20,500 nucleotides of DNA from a virus: positions 1-20,500 of IMG/VR virus record IMGVR_UViG_3300034190_001591; one strand, 5' to 3'. Of this stretch, positions 20,312 to 20,500 are shown in pieces (the first letter of the stretch is position 1; each line of letters begins with the position of its first letter). Position numbers and translations under genes: made by a program. The notes beneath the pieces were generated by a model that made no database searches, was not told the origin of the DNA, and saw only the letters and a program-made list of their open reading frames with translations.

Positions 20312-20500
20312 TTATTTATTATTATTTTTAAAACTTTCGCTTTCATCTTCACCGAATACTCCCAACTCGTAAAAGCCTGTTAATTTTAACACTGCTCGGC
20401 TCATTGCTCTTTTTTCTGCCATTTCTGGAACATACCAACTATTTGTTGAACCATCTTTATAATTAGCACCTTTTAAGGCACTACCAAAAGTTTCAATAGT
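20312..20500 (-). CDS. C-terminal part of a probable single-strand annealing protein
   Basis: The last 62 residues of a gene that runs off the right edge. The visible part includes GANYKDGSTNSWYVPEMAEK and RAMSRAVLKLTGFYELGVFG, and ends in an acidic/Asn tail. The phrase PEMAExRAxSRAVL resembles segments of ERF/Rad52-type phage annealing proteins. The neighbouring SSB-like gene agrees with a recombination pair. The N-terminal part is needed for a firm call. Confidence 0.5.
   Translation of the reverse strand, partial: TIETFGSALKGANYKDGSTNSWYVPEMAEKRAMSRAVLKLTGFYELGVFGEDESESFKNNNK

Noticed and set aside
9178-20500. CRISPR array or tRNA genes
   Set aside because: I looked for evenly spaced repeats with unique spacers and for cloverleaf-like segments with a conserved T-loop and saw neither. 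The repeats present are promoter and leader copies.

Overview
The window looks like part of the genome of a tailed phage (or prophage) of a Bacteroidetes host, most likely in Flavobacteriia. The DNA is AT-rich. Every supported gene lies on the minus strand, and genes are packed tightly with many 1-4 nt stop/start overlaps (TAATG, ATGA). Starts are preceded by A-rich leaders of the AAAACAAAACATG type instead of Shine-Dalgarno sites. Several upstream elements resemble the Bacteroidetes promoter pattern TTG-N(17-23)-TAnnTTTG. No intergenic stretch reaches 300 bases; the longest is about 110 bases and holds a promoter.

Transcription runs from right (20500) to left (1). The first block (20500-16200) is replication and recombination: the C-terminus of a probable single-strand annealing protein, an SSB-like protein, a hairpin terminator, a RepA/RadA-like AAA ATPase, a sigma-factor-like protein, a PD-(D/E)XK nuclease candidate, a 5'-3' exonuclease of the flap family, and several very small, often Cys-rich proteins. 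The second block (16130-12030) is the unusual part: a TET/JBP-family 2-oxoglutarate/Fe(II) dioxygenase, a small nuclease-like protein and a glycosyltransferase of the TET-associated (TAGT) type in one translationally coupled run. Together they suggest oxidation of a pyrimidine base followed by glycosylation, i.e. hypermodified phage DNA. A DUF3310 protein, three small or unknown proteins and a stand-alone DnaA domain IV-like DNA-binding protein follow.

The third block (11970-10200) holds the terminase subunits and a separately promoted small gene. The fourth block (10141-1) is the virion module: a small Cys protein, a terminator, a tail assembly chaperone with a probable -1 ribosomal frameshift on a run of nine U, tail completion proteins, two large tail proteins and the tape measure protein. 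Head genes come only after these: an XkdF-like prohead protease, an acidic scaffold-like protein and the N-terminus of the major capsid protein. Tail genes thus precede head genes, and no portal gene is visible, so the portal probably lies beyond the left edge.

The assignments come from reading motifs by eye. No database search, fold prediction or alignment was run.
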